Shown here piece by piece: positions 17,452-27,600 of a stretch of 64,000 nucleotides of DNA. The notes beneath the pieces were generated by a model. That model did no database searches, was not told the origin of the DNA, and worked only from the letters and a program-made list of their open reading frames with translations. Source of the stretch: Craurococcus roseus (GTDB taxonomy: Bacteria > Pseudomonadota > Alphaproteobacteria > Acetobacterales > Acetobacteraceae). Numbering within the stretch: the first letter of the stretch is position 1; every line of letters begins with the position of its first letter. The position numbers were made by a program, and so were the translations under genes. The stretch spans positions 1-64,000 of the forward strand of contig NZ_BAAAFZ010000047.1 in NCBI RefSeq assembly GCF_039523795.1, read 5' to 3'.

Positions 17452-17844
17452 ATGTCCGGCCAGAACGACCCCAAGACCACGCAAGAACGCACCGACCGCA
17501 CCCCCGACAACAACGTCGAGGCGGCGGTGGAGGGCACCTTCCCCGCCAGCGACCCCATGGGCACAGTCGCCTCCCAGGGCGCGCGCGCCGTGCCGATGGA
17601 CGAACTGATGCGCGGCGGCGGCGACAAGCCCCAGAGCGGCACCGCCACCTTGACCGCCCGGTTCGACGGCATGGAATCGGCGAAGCTCGCGGTCGAGGCG
17701 CTGGTGCGCGACGGCCCGGTGGACCGCGGCTGCGCGGAGTTCGAGCGCGCCGGCGACGCGGCGACGGTGCGTCTCGCCGTGCCGCAAGCCGACAAGCAGC
17801 GGCTCGAAGAGATGCTCCACCGGCAGCCCGGCCGGACCGGCTGA
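17452..17844 (+). CDS. Small hydrophilic protein, unknown function
   Basis: I do not recognise a named family for this 130-residue protein. The N-terminus is charged and disordered-looking ('QNDPKTTQERTDRTPDNNVEAAVEGTFPASDP'), a style seen in stress-associated short proteins whose 'EGTFPASDP' segment recurs in alphaproteobacteria. The C-terminal half ('TATLTARFDGMESAKLAVEALVRDG') could form a small ferredoxin-like alpha/beta domain. It lies 67 bp downstream of the gentisate dioxygenase and 28 bp before the convergent end of the ferredoxin reductase gene. There are no signal peptide or membrane segments. Confidence 0.55.
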   Translation: MSGQNDPKTTQERTDRTPDNNVEAAVEGTFPASDPMGTVASQGARAVPMDELMRGGGDKPQSGTATLTARFDGMESAKLAVEALVRDGPVDRGCAEFERAGDAATVRLAVPQADKQRLEEMLHRQPGRTG

Positions 17845-17872
17845 TCCCGACGGTTGCCGCCGCCGGGCGCCC

Positions 17873-18916
17873 TCAGCCCGGCGGCTTGGCCCCGCTGGCC
17901 GCGCCCGGCGCCTGCACGCCCTTGGTGGTGGAATACTCGAAGTGCAGCGCCTCCCCCGGGAACACCAGGGGATGTATGGCGTGCGCCGCCATCGCCGCCT
18001 CCGAAAACCCTTGCAGGATCAGCTTGAGCTTGCCCGGATAAGCGGCGACGTCACCGATGGCGAAGACGCCCGGGATGCTGGTCCGGCAGGTGGAGGGCTC
18101 CACGGAGACGTGGCTGTGGTCGAGCCCCAGCCCCCAATGCGCGATCGGGCCGAGTTCCATCGACAGGCCGAAGAAGGCCAGCAGGTGGTCCGCCGGCACC
18201 GTCCGCGTCTCGCCCTTGAGCGTCGCCAGCACCACGCCGGACAGGCGCGAGCCGTCGCCCTCCAGCCCGCGGAGCTGGTAGGGCACCGCCATCTCGATCT
18301 CGCCGCGCGCCGCCGCCTGCTCCAGCCGCGCGGCACTGTCCGGCGCGGCGCGGAACTTGGGGCGGCGGTGGACCATGGTGACGCGGGCGATGCCCTTGAG
18401 CGACAGCGCCCAGTCCACCGCCGAGTCGCCCCCGCCCGCGATCACCACGCGCTTGCCGGCGAACTCCTCCCGCCGCGCCACCATGTAGCGCACCGCGCCC
18501 GAGGCCTCGTAACCGGCCAGCTTCTCCAGGGGCGGCCGGTTCGGCCCGAAGGCGCCTGCGCCCGCGGCCACGATCACCGCCCGCGCCCGGATGGTGTCGC
18601 CCTGCGAGGTGCCCAGGGTGAACTCGCCGTCGGCCTCCGTCAGCCGCTCCACGCGCCGGCCCAACAGGTAGAGCGGCGTGAACGGCGCCGCCTGCCGCTC
18701 CAGCTTCTCGATCAGCGCCGCCGCGTCGATCGCCGGGTGGGCCGGGATGTCGTAGATCGGCTTCTCCGGGTAGAGAGCCGTGCATTGCCCGCCGATCGCG
18801 TCCAGCGCGTCCACCACCGCGCAGCGCATCCGCAGCATCCCGCACTCGAACACCGCGAAGAGCCCGACCGGCCCGGCCCCGATGATCGCAACGTCCGTTT
18901 CGACCGTGGCGGCCAT
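17873..18916 (-). CDS. Ferredoxin--NADP reductase, thioredoxin-reductase-like
   Basis: This 347-residue FAD/NADPH oxidoreductase has the FAD-binding 'VAIIGAGPVGLFAVFECGM' at residue 9, an NADPH-binding 'KRVVIAGGGDSAVDWAL' near 160, and the C-terminal FAD motif 'SIPGVFAIGDVAAYPGK' near 300. It lacks the CxxC redox pair of thioredoxin reductase, as in the TrxR-like ferredoxin/flavodoxin reductases that pass electrons between NADPH and ferredoxin. The ATG at 18916 follows GGAAGGGGA. The frame is open upstream, but that part is unrelated. It stands alone between convergent and divergent neighbours, with 165 bp before the tsaE operon. Confidence 0.85.
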   Translation of the reverse strand: MAATVETDVAIIGAGPVGLFAVFECGMLRMRCAVVDALDAIGGQCTALYPEKPIYDIPAHPAIDAAALIEKLERQAAPFTPLYLLGRRVERLTEADGEFTLGTSQGDTIRARAVIVAAGAGAFGPNRPPLEKLAGYEASGAVRYMVARREEFAGKRVVIAGGGDSAVDWALSLKGIARVTMVHRRPKFRAAPDSAARLEQAAARGEIEMAVPYQLRGLEGDGSRLSGVVLATLKGETRTVPADHLLAFFGLSMELGPIAHWGLGLDHSHVSVEPSTCRTSIPGVFAIGDVAAYPGKLKLILQGFSEAAMAAHAIHPLVFPGEALHFEYSTTKGVQAPGAASGAKPPG

Positions 18917-19081
18917 GATTCCCCTTCCCAGAACAGGACCGGGAGATAGGGCCGGGTCCTCCGGTGCGAAACCCGGACGGTGACGAACCCGGCGGCCACG
19001 CCTGCGCCGGATCGGGGCGCAGGACGCGAGAACACCTTCCAAGAATCAACGCCGCGGCGTAGAGGATGGACCGGCGCCCCG

Positions 19082-19558
19082 ATGCAGCGACCCGACGAAG
19101 GCCCGACCATCACCGTGCACCTGGACAGCCTCGCCGACACCGAGCGCCTCGCCGCGCGCCTGGCCTCGGCCCTCCGGCCGGGCGACGCGCTGCTGCTGGA
19201 AGGGCCGCTCGGCGCCGGCAAGAGCGCCCTCGCCCGCGCCGTGCTGCGCCGCTTGGCGGGCGACCCGACGCTGGAGGTGCCCTCGCCCTCCTTCACCCTG
19301 GTCCAGTCCTACGACCTGCCGGACGGCGGCGCGGCCCACCACTACGACCTGTACCGCCTGTCCGGCCCGGCCGACCTCCGGGAACTCGGCTGGGACGAGG
19401 CGCGGGAGGGCATCGTCCTGGTGGAATGGCCCGACCGCCTCGGCGCGCTCAGGCCGGACGACGCCATCGCCCTGGCCCTGGCGCCCGGCGAAGGGGAGGA
19501 GCAACGGTTCGCCACCCTTTCCGGCCCGCCGGAACGGCTGCGGACCCTCGCGCCGTGA
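19082..19558 (+). CDS. tsaE: tRNA threonylcarbamoyladenosine biosynthesis ATPase TsaE
   Basis: This 158-residue P-loop ATPase assists TsaB/TsaD in making the t6A modification at position 37 of ANN-decoding tRNAs. The Walker A 'LEGPLGAGKSALAR' is at about residue 40. 'VPSPSFTLVQSYD' and 'AHHYDLYRLSGPADLRELGWDE' are the conserved family motifs, and 'GIVLVEWPDRLG' is the Walker-B-like end. It heads a tightly packed operon: its stop overlaps the GTG start of the AmgK-like kinase by four bases. Confidence 0.93.
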   Translation: MQRPDEGPTITVHLDSLADTERLAARLASALRPGDALLLEGPLGAGKSALARAVLRRLAGDPTLEVPSPSFTLVQSYDLPDGGAAHHYDLYRLSGPADLRELGWDEAREGIVLVEWPDRLGALRPDDAIALALAPGEGEEQRFATLSGPPERLRTLAP

Positions 19559-20565
19559 GGTTCCCCGAGCCCTTCCTCGCCGCCCACGGCTACAGCGCGG
19601 CGGCGCGCGAGCCCCTGCCCGCCGACGCCAGCCACCGCCGCTACGCCCGCCTGCGCGGCGGCCCGCGCCCGGCCCTGTTGATGGACGCGCCACCGCCCGA
19701 GGACGTGCGCCCCTTCGCCGACCTCGCGCGCCACTTGCTCGCCGCCGGCCTGTCCGTGCCCGAGATCCTGGCCGAAGACCCGGCCGCCGGCTTCCTCATC
19801 GTCGAGGACTTCGGCGAGCAGACCCACGCCGGCCTGCTCGACGCCGGAGCCGACCCCGCGCCGCTCTACGGCGAAGCCGCCGAGGCCCTGGCCGCCCTGC
19901 ACGCCGCGCCGCCCCCTCCCGGCCTGCCACGCTGGGACGCGGAAGCCATGTCCAAGGCGACGGCGGCCACCTTCCTCGACTGGTGGTGGCCCGCCGCCTT
20001 CGGCGCCGCCCCCTCGCCCGCCGTCCGCGCCGGGTTGGACGAAGCGCTCCGCGCCACCCTGGCCCCCTTCGCGGCCGCGCGCGGCATCGTCCACCGCGAC
20101 TTCTTCCCCGCCAACCTGATGCGCCTGCCCGACCGCGAAGGCCCGCGCCGCACCGGCATCCTCGACTTCCAGGACGCCGCCCTCGGCCACCCCGCCTACG
20201 ACGTGGCTTCCCTGGTGGAGGACGCGCGGCGGGACGTGGCGCCGGAGGTCCGCCGCGCCGCCCTCGCCCGCTACCTCGCGCTCCGCCCCGGCCTGGACCG
20301 CGGCGAATTCCTCGCCGCCCTGGCCGCGCACGGCGCGCAGCGGCACCTCCGCGTCGCCGCCCTCTGGGTCCGGCTCGAACGGCGCGACAACAAGCCCGGC
20401 TACCTCCGCCACGGCCCGCGCTGCTGGGCGCTGCTGGACCGCGCCCTGTCGCAGCCCGCTTGCGCCCCGCTCCGCGCCTTCATGGACGCCCACGTGCCGC
20501 GGGAGATGCGCCGCAACCCCGCGGCGCCCGCCGCCGGTACCGTTCCCGCGGAGGCCGGCGAATGA
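19555..20565 (+). CDS. amgK: AmgK-like N-acetylmuramate/N-acetylglucosamine kinase
   Basis: This 336-residue aminoglycoside-phosphotransferase-fold kinase is predicted to phosphorylate the anomeric carbon of MurNAc and GlcNAc in cell-wall recycling. The catalytic loop 'GIVHRDFFPANLM' is near residue 180 and the metal-binding 'GILDFQDAALGHPAYDVASL' near 200. Identification as AmgK rather than a resistance enzyme rests on the adjacent MurU-like gene, as in Pseudomonas and Caulobacter recycling pathways. The GTG start is embedded in the tsaE stop (GTGA), and its own stop overlaps the MurU ATG, so all three are translationally coupled. Confidence 0.83.
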   Translation: MRFPEPFLAAHGYSAAAREPLPADASHRRYARLRGGPRPALLMDAPPPEDVRPFADLARHLLAAGLSVPEILAEDPAAGFLIVEDFGEQTHAGLLDAGADPAPLYGEAAEALAALHAAPPPPGLPRWDAEAMSKATAATFLDWWWPAAFGAAPSPAVRAGLDEALRATLAPFAAARGIVHRDFFPANLMRLPDREGPRRTGILDFQDAALGHPAYDVASLVEDARRDVAPEVRRAALARYLALRPGLDRGEFLAALAAHGAQRHLRVAALWVRLERRDNKPGYLRHGPRCWALLDRALSQPACAPLRAFMDAHVPREMRRNPAAPAAGTVPAEAGE

Positions 20566-21290
20566 TCGACCTGTCCCGCGGCATGGTGCTGGCGGCCGGC
20601 CTCGGCCTGCGCATGCGCCCGCTCACGCTGGACACCGCGAAGCCCCTGCTGACGCTGGCGGGCCGCGCCCTGCTCGACCACGCGCTCGACCGGCTGGAAG
20701 AAGCGGGCGTGCGCGAAGCGGTGGTGAACGCGCATTGGCACGCCGACAAGGTCGCGGCGACGGTCGCCGAGCGGAGCACCCCTCGCATCCACCTCCAGCG
20801 CGAGGAAGAACCGCTGGAAACCGGCGGCGGCGTTGCCCGCGCTCTGCCCCGCCTCGGCCCCGGCCCCTTCGCGGTGGCCAACGGCGACAGCATGTGGCTC
20901 GACGGCCCGATCGCTGCCCTCGCGCGCCTCGCCGCCGCCTTCGACCCGGAGCGGATGGACGGCCTCCTGCTGCTGGTCCGCAGCGCCCAGGTGGAGGGCG
21001 AGGTCGGGAGCGGCGACTTCCTGCTCGACCCGCTCGGCCGCCTCCGCCGCCCCAAGGAGCGCGAGGTGGCGCCCTACATCTTCGCCGGCGTCCAGATCCT
21101 CACGCCCGCCATCTTCGCCGAGGCGCCCACCGGCCGCTTCAGCCTGAACCGCGTTTACGACCGCGCCATCGCCGCCGGCCGCCTCTTCGCCCTGGTCCAC
21201 GATGGGGTGTGGTTCCACCTCTCCACGCCGCCCGACCTGGAGCGCGCCGAAGCGGCGATGCGCGACGGGCTCGCCAAGGCGCCGTTTTGA
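20562..21290 (+). CDS. murU: MurU-like N-acetylmuramate-1-phosphate uridylyltransferase
   Basis: This 242-residue nucleotidyltransferase is predicted to make UDP-MurNAc from MurNAc-1-phosphate and UTP. That reaction bypasses de novo synthesis and the target of fosfomycin. The N-terminal signature 'GMVLAAGLGLRMRPLTLDTAKPLL' is the nucleotide-binding loop. 'PLETGGGVARALPRLG' and 'FAVANGDSMWLDG' supply the uridine and metal-binding residues. It overlaps amgK by four bases (ATGA). A 242-bp gap separates it from addB. Confidence 0.85.
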   Translation: MIDLSRGMVLAAGLGLRMRPLTLDTAKPLLTLAGRALLDHALDRLEEAGVREAVVNAHWHADKVAATVAERSTPRIHLQREEEPLETGGGVARALPRLGPGPFAVANGDSMWLDGPIAALARLAAAFDPERMDGLLLLVRSAQVEGEVGSGDFLLDPLGRLRRPKEREVAPYIFAGVQILTPAIFAEAPTGRFSLNRVYDRAIAAGRLFALVHDGVWFHLSTPPDLERAEAAMRDGLAKAPF

Positions 21291-21532
21291 AGGACCGCCC
21301 GATGATGGCCGCGAGCCGACCCGACGGCGCCCGCCCGGCCCGGCGCCGCCCAGGCCGGCGCTGACCCGATCCCGCTTCCCCGCCGCCAACCCGCACCGTA
21401 ACGACGCACGATGGCCCTCTTAATCTGGTAGCCTCGACTCCAAGCCGACCGCTATCCGGGCGAAGGACAGCCACGAGGCCGCATGAAGCGCTCGCCACCC
21501 CACTCCCCGGACCGATCCTGACGCGAGCGGCA

Positions 21533-24500
21533 ATGCCATTCAGCCTCTACGACATCCCGGCGCACCTGCCCTTCCTCGACTGCCTGGCGCAAGGCGTGCT
21601 GCGCTCGGTGCCGGAGCCGGAGCGGCTGTCGCGCGTCACCATCCTGCTGCCGACCCGCCGCTCCGCCCGCGCGCTGCGCCTCGCCTTCCTGCGCGCCGTC
21701 GCCCCGGAGGGCGCCGGAGCCGACGACACCTCCCCGCGCGCCCTGCTCCTGCCGCGGATGCGCGCGCTGGCCGGCCTGTCCACGGAGGACGCGGACGAGT
21801 TGGCCCTGCCCGCGCTGCTCGACCTGCCCCCGGCGGTGGACCCGCTGCGCCGGCAGGCGGTGCTGGCCGGCTTCGTCCGCACCCTGCCCGCCTCCCGCGG
21901 CGGCCCGGCCACGCCGGAGCAGGCGTGGTCGCTGGCCGGGGCGCTGGCCACCCTGCTCGACGAGATAGCCCTCGAGGAACGCGACCTCGACCTGCTCGCC
22001 TCCAACCCGCCGGACGCGCTGGCCGACGCCTGGCTCGAGCGCCTCGCCGCCCTGGTGCCGGAGGAGCACGCCCGCCACTGGCAAATCACCCTGGTCTTCC
22101 TGCGCGGCGTCGTCGCCCAGTGGCAGCACTGGCTCTCTCAGCACGGCCTGCTCGACATCGGCATGCGGCGCGTGCAGGCGCTGCGCGTGCAGACCCGCGC
22201 CTGGGAAGAGTCGCCGCCGGAAGACCCGGTGATCGCCGCCGGCATCGGCGTCGGCGGCACCATCCCGGCCGCGGAGGAGCTGCTGCGCGTGGTGGCGACG
22301 CGGCTTCCGCACGGCGCCGTGGTGCTGCACGGCGTGGACCAGGCTTCGGCCGAAGCGGTGTGGGACGCCATCCGCGAAGCGCCGAGCCACCCCTTCTGCG
22401 GCCAGCAACGCCTGCTGCACGCCCTCGGCGCGCAACGCGAGGACGTCAAGCGCTGGCACGGCTGTCCGCAAGGCGAGGCGGTCGAGCGCGCCGTGCCCTC
22501 GGGTCGCCCCGACCTGATCGGCATGGCGCTCCGCCCCGCCGCCGGCCTGCCCGCGTGGCAGTCCCGCCGCCCCGCCCAATGGCGGAAGGCGATGGAGGGC
22601 CTGACGCTGCTCTCCGCACCCGACGCGCAGCACGAGGCCGCCGCCGCCGCCCTCGCGCTGCGCGGCGCGCTGGAGAAGCCCGGCGCCCGCGCCGCCCTCG
22701 TCACCCCCGACCGCGACCTCGCCCGCCGCGTCTCCGCCGAGCTGGCCCGCCACGGCATCGCCGCGGACGACAGCGCCGGCGAGCCCTTGGCCGAGACGCC
22801 CGCCGGCGCCTTCCTGCGCCTCCTCGCCCGCATGGTGGCCGCCGACTTCGCGCCAGTGCCGCTGCTCGCCGCCCTCAAGCACCCGCTCTGCGCCGGCGGG
22901 ACCGAGCGCGGCGAATGGCTGCGCGACGTGCGGCGGCTGGAGCGCGCGGCGCTGCGCGGCACCCGCCCCGCCCCCGGCCTGTCCGGCCTGCGCGCCGCCG
23001 CCCGTGCCGGCCTCGCGCGCCGGGGCGAGGACACCGCCGCCGCCGTGCTCGCGGTGCTCGACCGCTTGGAGGGATGCCTCGGCGCCTTCACCCGGCTGCC
23101 CGAGTCGCCGTCCACGCCGCCGGCCGACCTGCTCACCGCGCACCTCGAAGCGGCGGAGGCGCTGGCCTCGACCGACCTGCTGCCCGGCGGCCACCGCCTC
23201 TACGCCGGCCCGGAGGGCGAATCGCTCGCCTCCCACCTCGCCGGCCTCGGCCCCGCCATGGCGTCGCTTGGACCGATCTCGCCCGCCGCCTGGCCGTCGC
23301 TGTTCGACGCAGCCATGGCCGGCGCCGCCGCCCCCTCCTTCCGCGGCACCCTGGGGCGCGACGGCGGGCCGCACCCGCGCGTGGAGATCCTCGGCCTCCT
23401 CGAAGCGCGCCTCCTCGCCTTCGACACCGTGGTCCTCGGCGCGCTGGACGAGACGGTGTGGCCGCTCGCCACCGACCCCGGCCCGTGGATGAGCCGCCCC
23501 ATGCGGATCGCGTTCGGCCTGCCGGAGCCGGAAGCGCGCATCGGGCGCGTCGCCGCGGACTTCCTGCTCTCCGCCTGCTCCGCCCCGAAGGCCGTGCTGT
23601 CGCGCGCGGCCAAGCGCGGCGGCGCGCCGACCGTGTCCGCGCGCTGGCTCACGCGCATCGAGACCTTTCTCGGCGGGCAGACCGACGCCACTCACCCGGC
23701 CGGCCTCCGCCTGCCGCCCGAGCCCGCGATGCGCTGGGCCGCGCTGCTGGACCGCCCGGAAACGGCCGCGCCGTGCGAACGCCCGGCCCCGCGCCCGCCC
23801 GCGGCGGCGCGGCCGGACCAGATCAGCGTCACCGAGGTGGAAACGCTGATCGCCGACCCCTACGCCTTCTACGCCAAGCGCGTGCTGCGCCTCCGCCCGC
23901 TCGAACCGCTGGACGCGGAGGTGGGCGCCGCCGACTACGGCGAACTGGTCCACGACGCGATGGCCGGCTTCGTGCGCCGCCTCGGCGCCGTCTGGCCCGG
24001 CCGCGAGGCCGCCGAAGCGCAGTTCGCCAACGCCGCCGAGGCGGCGCTGCAAAAGGCCGGCGCGCACTCCGGCCTCGCCGCCTTCTGGCGCCCGCGCCTC
24101 CGCCGCATCGGCGCCTTCGTGGTCGCGCGCGAGGAGGAGCTGCGGGAGAACGGCGCCATCGTCCGCAGCCACACCGAAACCAGGGGCCGCCTCGAATTTC
24201 GCCACCCGGACGGGCGCGTCGTGTCGCTGTCCGCGCGCGCCGACCGCCTGGACCTCCGCGCCGACGGCACCTTCGCCATCCTCGACTACAAGACCGGCAC
24301 CCTCCCCTCCGCCAAGGCGGTGCAGGAGGGGCACAAGCCCCAGCTCCTGCTGGAAGCCGCCATGGCCGCGAAGGGCTGCTTCGAGGGCCTGAAGGACGGC
24401 GACACGAGCGAACTCACCTACTGGCGCCTCACCGGCGGCCCGGAGCCAGGCGAGGTGCGCACCGTGATGCGCGAGGCGCACGCCATCGACGCCGCCGCCG

Positions 24501-24667
24501 CGCACGCGCTGGACCGCCTGCAAGGCTTGGCCGAGCGCTTCCTGTTCGGCGACGCGCCCTTCACCGCCCGCCCGCACCCGGGCCGCGCCCCGGCCGGCAG
24601 CGACTACGACCACCTTTCCCGCCTGGCCGAATGGTCCGGCGCCGAGGACGCGGAGGCCGGCGCGTGA
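21533..24667 (+). CDS. addB: Double-strand break repair protein AddB
   Basis: This 1,044-residue subunit of the AddAB helicase-nuclease processes DNA ends for RecA recombination. The N-terminal helicase-like part has a degenerate nucleotide loop ('VTILLPTRRSARALRLAFL'), as in alphaproteobacterial AddB. Motifs of an inactivated UvrD fold follow. The C-terminal RecB-family nuclease domain (about 760-980) contains 'LVHDAMAGF' and the catalytic 'TFAILDYKTGTLPSAK'. Size and the overlapping addA gene (GTGA at 24664-24667) confirm the assignment. A shorter start inside the frame is unlikely because the motif begins within 35 residues of the chosen ATG. Confidence 0.93.
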   Translation: MPFSLYDIPAHLPFLDCLAQGVLRSVPEPERLSRVTILLPTRRSARALRLAFLRAVAPEGAGADDTSPRALLLPRMRALAGLSTEDADELALPALLDLPPAVDPLRRQAVLAGFVRTLPASRGGPATPEQAWSLAGALATLLDEIALEERDLDLLASNPPDALADAWLERLAALVPEEHARHWQITLVFLRGVVAQWQHWLSQHGLLDIGMRRVQALRVQTRAWEESPPEDPVIAAGIGVGGTIPAAEELLRVVATRLPHGAVVLHGVDQASAEAVWDAIREAPSHPFCGQQRLLHALGAQREDVKRWHGCPQGEAVERAVPSGRPDLIGMALRPAAGLPAWQSRRPAQWRKAMEGLTLLSAPDAQHEAAAAALALRGALEKPGARAALVTPDRDLARRVSAELARHGIAADDSAGEPLAETPAGAFLRLLARMVAADFAPVPLLAALKHPLCAGGTERGEWLRDVRRLERAALRGTRPAPGLSGLRAAARAGLARRGEDTAAAVLAVLDRLEGCLGAFTRLPESPSTPPADLLTAHLEAAEALASTDLLPGGHRLYAGPEGESLASHLAGLGPAMASLGPISPAAWPSLFDAAMAGAAAPSFRGTLGRDGGPHPRVEILGLLEARLLAFDTVVLGALDETVWPLATDPGPWMSRPMRIAFGLPEPEARIGRVAADFLLSACSAPKAVLSRAAKRGGAPTVSARWLTRIETFLGGQTDATHPAGLRLPPEPAMRWAALLDRPETAAPCERPAPRPPAAARPDQISVTEVETLIADPYAFYAKRVLRLRPLEPLDAEVGAADYGELVHDAMAGFVRRLGAVWPGREAAEAQFANAAEAALQKAGAHSGLAAFWRPRLRRIGAFVVAREEELRENGAIVRSHTETRGRLEFRHPDGRVVSLSARADRLDLRADGTFAILDYKTGTLPSAKAVQEGHKPQLLLEAAMAAKGCFEGLKDGDTSELTYWRLTGGPEPGEVRTVMREAHAIDAAAAHALDRLQGLAERFLFGDAPFTARPHPGRAPAGSDYDHLSRLAEWSGAEDAEAGA

Positions 24668-27600
24668 ACGCCCCGCTCTCCGCCCGCGCGCAGGCCGAAC
24701 TCGCGCAGCACACCGCCTCCGACCCGCTGGTCTCCGCCTGGGTCGGCGCCTCCGCCGGCTCCGGCAAGACCAAGGTGCTGACCGACCGCGTGCTGCGCCT
24801 GCTGTTGCAGGAAGGCCAAGCGGCCAACCGAATCCTCTGCCTCACCTTCACCAAGGCGGCGGCGGCGGAGATGCAGACGCGCCTCGCCCGCCGCCTCGGC
24901 GCCTGGGCCTGCGCCGACGACGCGCTGCTGGACGCGCAGCTCCAAGCCCTCGGCTGCGAGCCGGGCGAAACGCTCCGCCGCCGCGCCCGCCGCCTCTTCG
25001 CCGAGGTGCTGGAACTGCCCGGCGGGATGCGCATCTCCACCATCCACTCCTTCTGCCAGTCGCTGCTCCGCTCCTTCCCGCTGGAAGCCGGCCTGCCGCC
25101 GCAATTCGCCGTGCTGGAGGACGCCGAAGCCGCCTCCCTGCTCGCCGACGCCCGCGAAGCCGTGCTCACCGCCGGCCAAGCCCCGCCCGAGAACCTGGGC
25201 CTGCTGGCCGGCCTGATCTCGGCCGACGACTTCTCCGGCGTGCTGGGCGAACTGATGCGCGAGCGCGAGCGCATCGCCGCCTGCATCAACGGCTGCAACG
25301 GCGTCTCCGGCCTGCGCCTGCGCCTCGCCCGCGCCATCGGCCTCCCCGACGGCGAGGAGGACGCCGCCTCCGCGGTCGCCGCGCTGTGCCGCGTGCCGGA
25401 CGAGGTCGCGCGCGCCGCCGCGGCGCTGGTGAACCACAAGAACAAGAAGCCCCGCGACCTCGCCGCCGGCATCCGCGCCTGGCTCGCGCTCGACGGCGAC
25501 GAGCGCGCCGCCCGCTGGCAGGACTGGCACGGCCTGTTCTTCACCAAGGACGGCAAGGTCCGCGCCGAGGTCGCCGCCGAAGCGGCGATGGCGGCGGAAG
25601 CGGAGCGGCTGGCCGAGGCGCAAGGCCGCCTCGCCGCCTGCCGCCTCCTCTCCGCCACCGAGGCCCTGCTCGCCCTCGCCCACCCTGTCCTCGGCCACTT
25701 CGACACCCGCAAGCGCGGCGCCGGCCTGATGGCCTACGACGACCTGATCGCCCACGCCGAGCGCATCCTGCGCGACCCCGGCAGCGCCTGGGTGCTGTTC
25801 AAGCTGGACGGCGGCCTGGACCACGTCCTGCTGGACGAGGCGCAGGACAGCAACCCGGCGCAGTGGCGCATAGCCGCCGCGCTGACGGAGGAGTTCTTCG
25901 CCGGGCAAGGCGTGGAATCCCGGCGCGCCCTGTCGGAAGCCGAAGCGATGCGCCGCCGCTCCGTCTTCGCGGTGGGCGACATCAAGCAGTCCATCTACGG
26001 CTTCCAGGGCGCCGACACCGCCGGCTTCGGCACCTGGGGGAGCACCTTCGAAAACCGCGTCCGCGAGAGCGAAGGCGAGTTCCGCCAAGTCCCCCTGACC
26101 ACCTCCTTCCGCTCCACCGCGCCCGTGCTCGCGCTGGTGGACGCGGTGTTCGCCTGCGACCAGGCCCGCCGCGGCGTCGTCCCGGACGGCGCGCCCCCGC
26201 TGCTCCACCGCGCCGACCGCGAAGGCCACGCCGGCGCCGTGGAGCTGTGGCCGCTGCTCCGCCGCGCCACGAAGCCCAAGCCCCTCCCCTGGCACGTGCC
26301 GGAGCAGCCGGAGCAGGTGGCCGACGCCCCCACGCTGCTCGCCGAAGCCGTCGCCGCGCGCATCGCCCACATGCTGCGCCACGAGCGCCTGCCCGCCCGC
26401 TGCGTCCGCCGCCGCTGTTCCGCGACAGGCGCGGAAACGCTGGAGTCCCGCCCCGTCCGCCCCGGCGACGTGCTGGTGCTGGTGCGCCGCCGCACCGCCT
26501 TCGTGCAGCGCTTGGTGCGCGCGCTCAAGGAGCGCAACGTGCCGGTGGGCGGCGTGGACCGCCTGGAACTGGTGGAGCAGATCGCGGTGCAGGACCTGCT
26601 CGCGCTCTGCGACGCGCTGCTGCTGCCCGAGGACGACCTCCAGCTCGCCGCGCTGCTGAAGTCGCCGCTGGTCGGGTTGTCCGAAGACGCGCTGTTCGCC
26701 CTCGCCCACAACCGCGCCGGCCCGCTCTGGGCGGCGCTCTCCGCCAAGCGCGGCGCGGACACGTCGGAAGGCCGCGCGGCGGAGTGGATCGCCTCCCTGC
26801 AATCCCGCGCCGACCTCGTCACCCCGCACGCCTTGCTGGCGGAGGTGCTGGGCGAACCCTCCCTCGGCCCCGCCGGCGGGCGCGGCACCAGCGGCCGGGC
26901 GCGGCTCCTGGCCCGGCTCGGCCCCGACGCCGCCGACCCGCTCGATGAGGTGCTGAATGCGGCGCTGGCCTACGAGCGAGCCCACCCGCCGAGCCTGCAA
27001 GGCTTCGTCCACTGGCTCCGCCGCGGCGGCGCGCAGGTGAAGCGCGAGGCGGAAGGCGGCGCCGACGCGGTGCGCATCATGACCGTCCACGGCGCCAAGG
27101 GCCTCGAAGCGCCCGTGGTCATCCTGCCCGACCTCGGCGCCGGCAACCCCAAGCAGGTGGTGCGCTGGACCGCCGCGGAAGGCGGGATCGAACTGCCGCT
27201 CTGGGCGCCCCGCGCCCGCCAGGACCACCAGCCCCCCGCCTACGCCCGCGTGAAGGAAGAGGACGACCGCCGCCGGCAGGAGGAGGAGAACCGCCTCCTC
27301 TACGTCGCCCTCACCCGCGCCGAGGACCGCCTGCTGGTCTGCGGCATGGGCGAGCCGGACCCGGAAAGCTGGCACGGCAAGGTCGCCGGCGGCTTCCGCC
27401 GCTTGGCGGAGCGCGGCGCCGCCCAATCCGCCTTCGACCACCTCGCCTTCGGCGCCCCCGCCGCCTGCGACTTCGGCGCCGAGCAGGCGTGGCGCCACGA
27501 ATGCCCGCAGCGCCTCGACCCGGTGGAGGACCGCGCCGCGGCGGAGGCGGCGGAGGACGCGGCGGAGGCGCTGCCGGATTGGGCCATCCGCCCGGCGCCG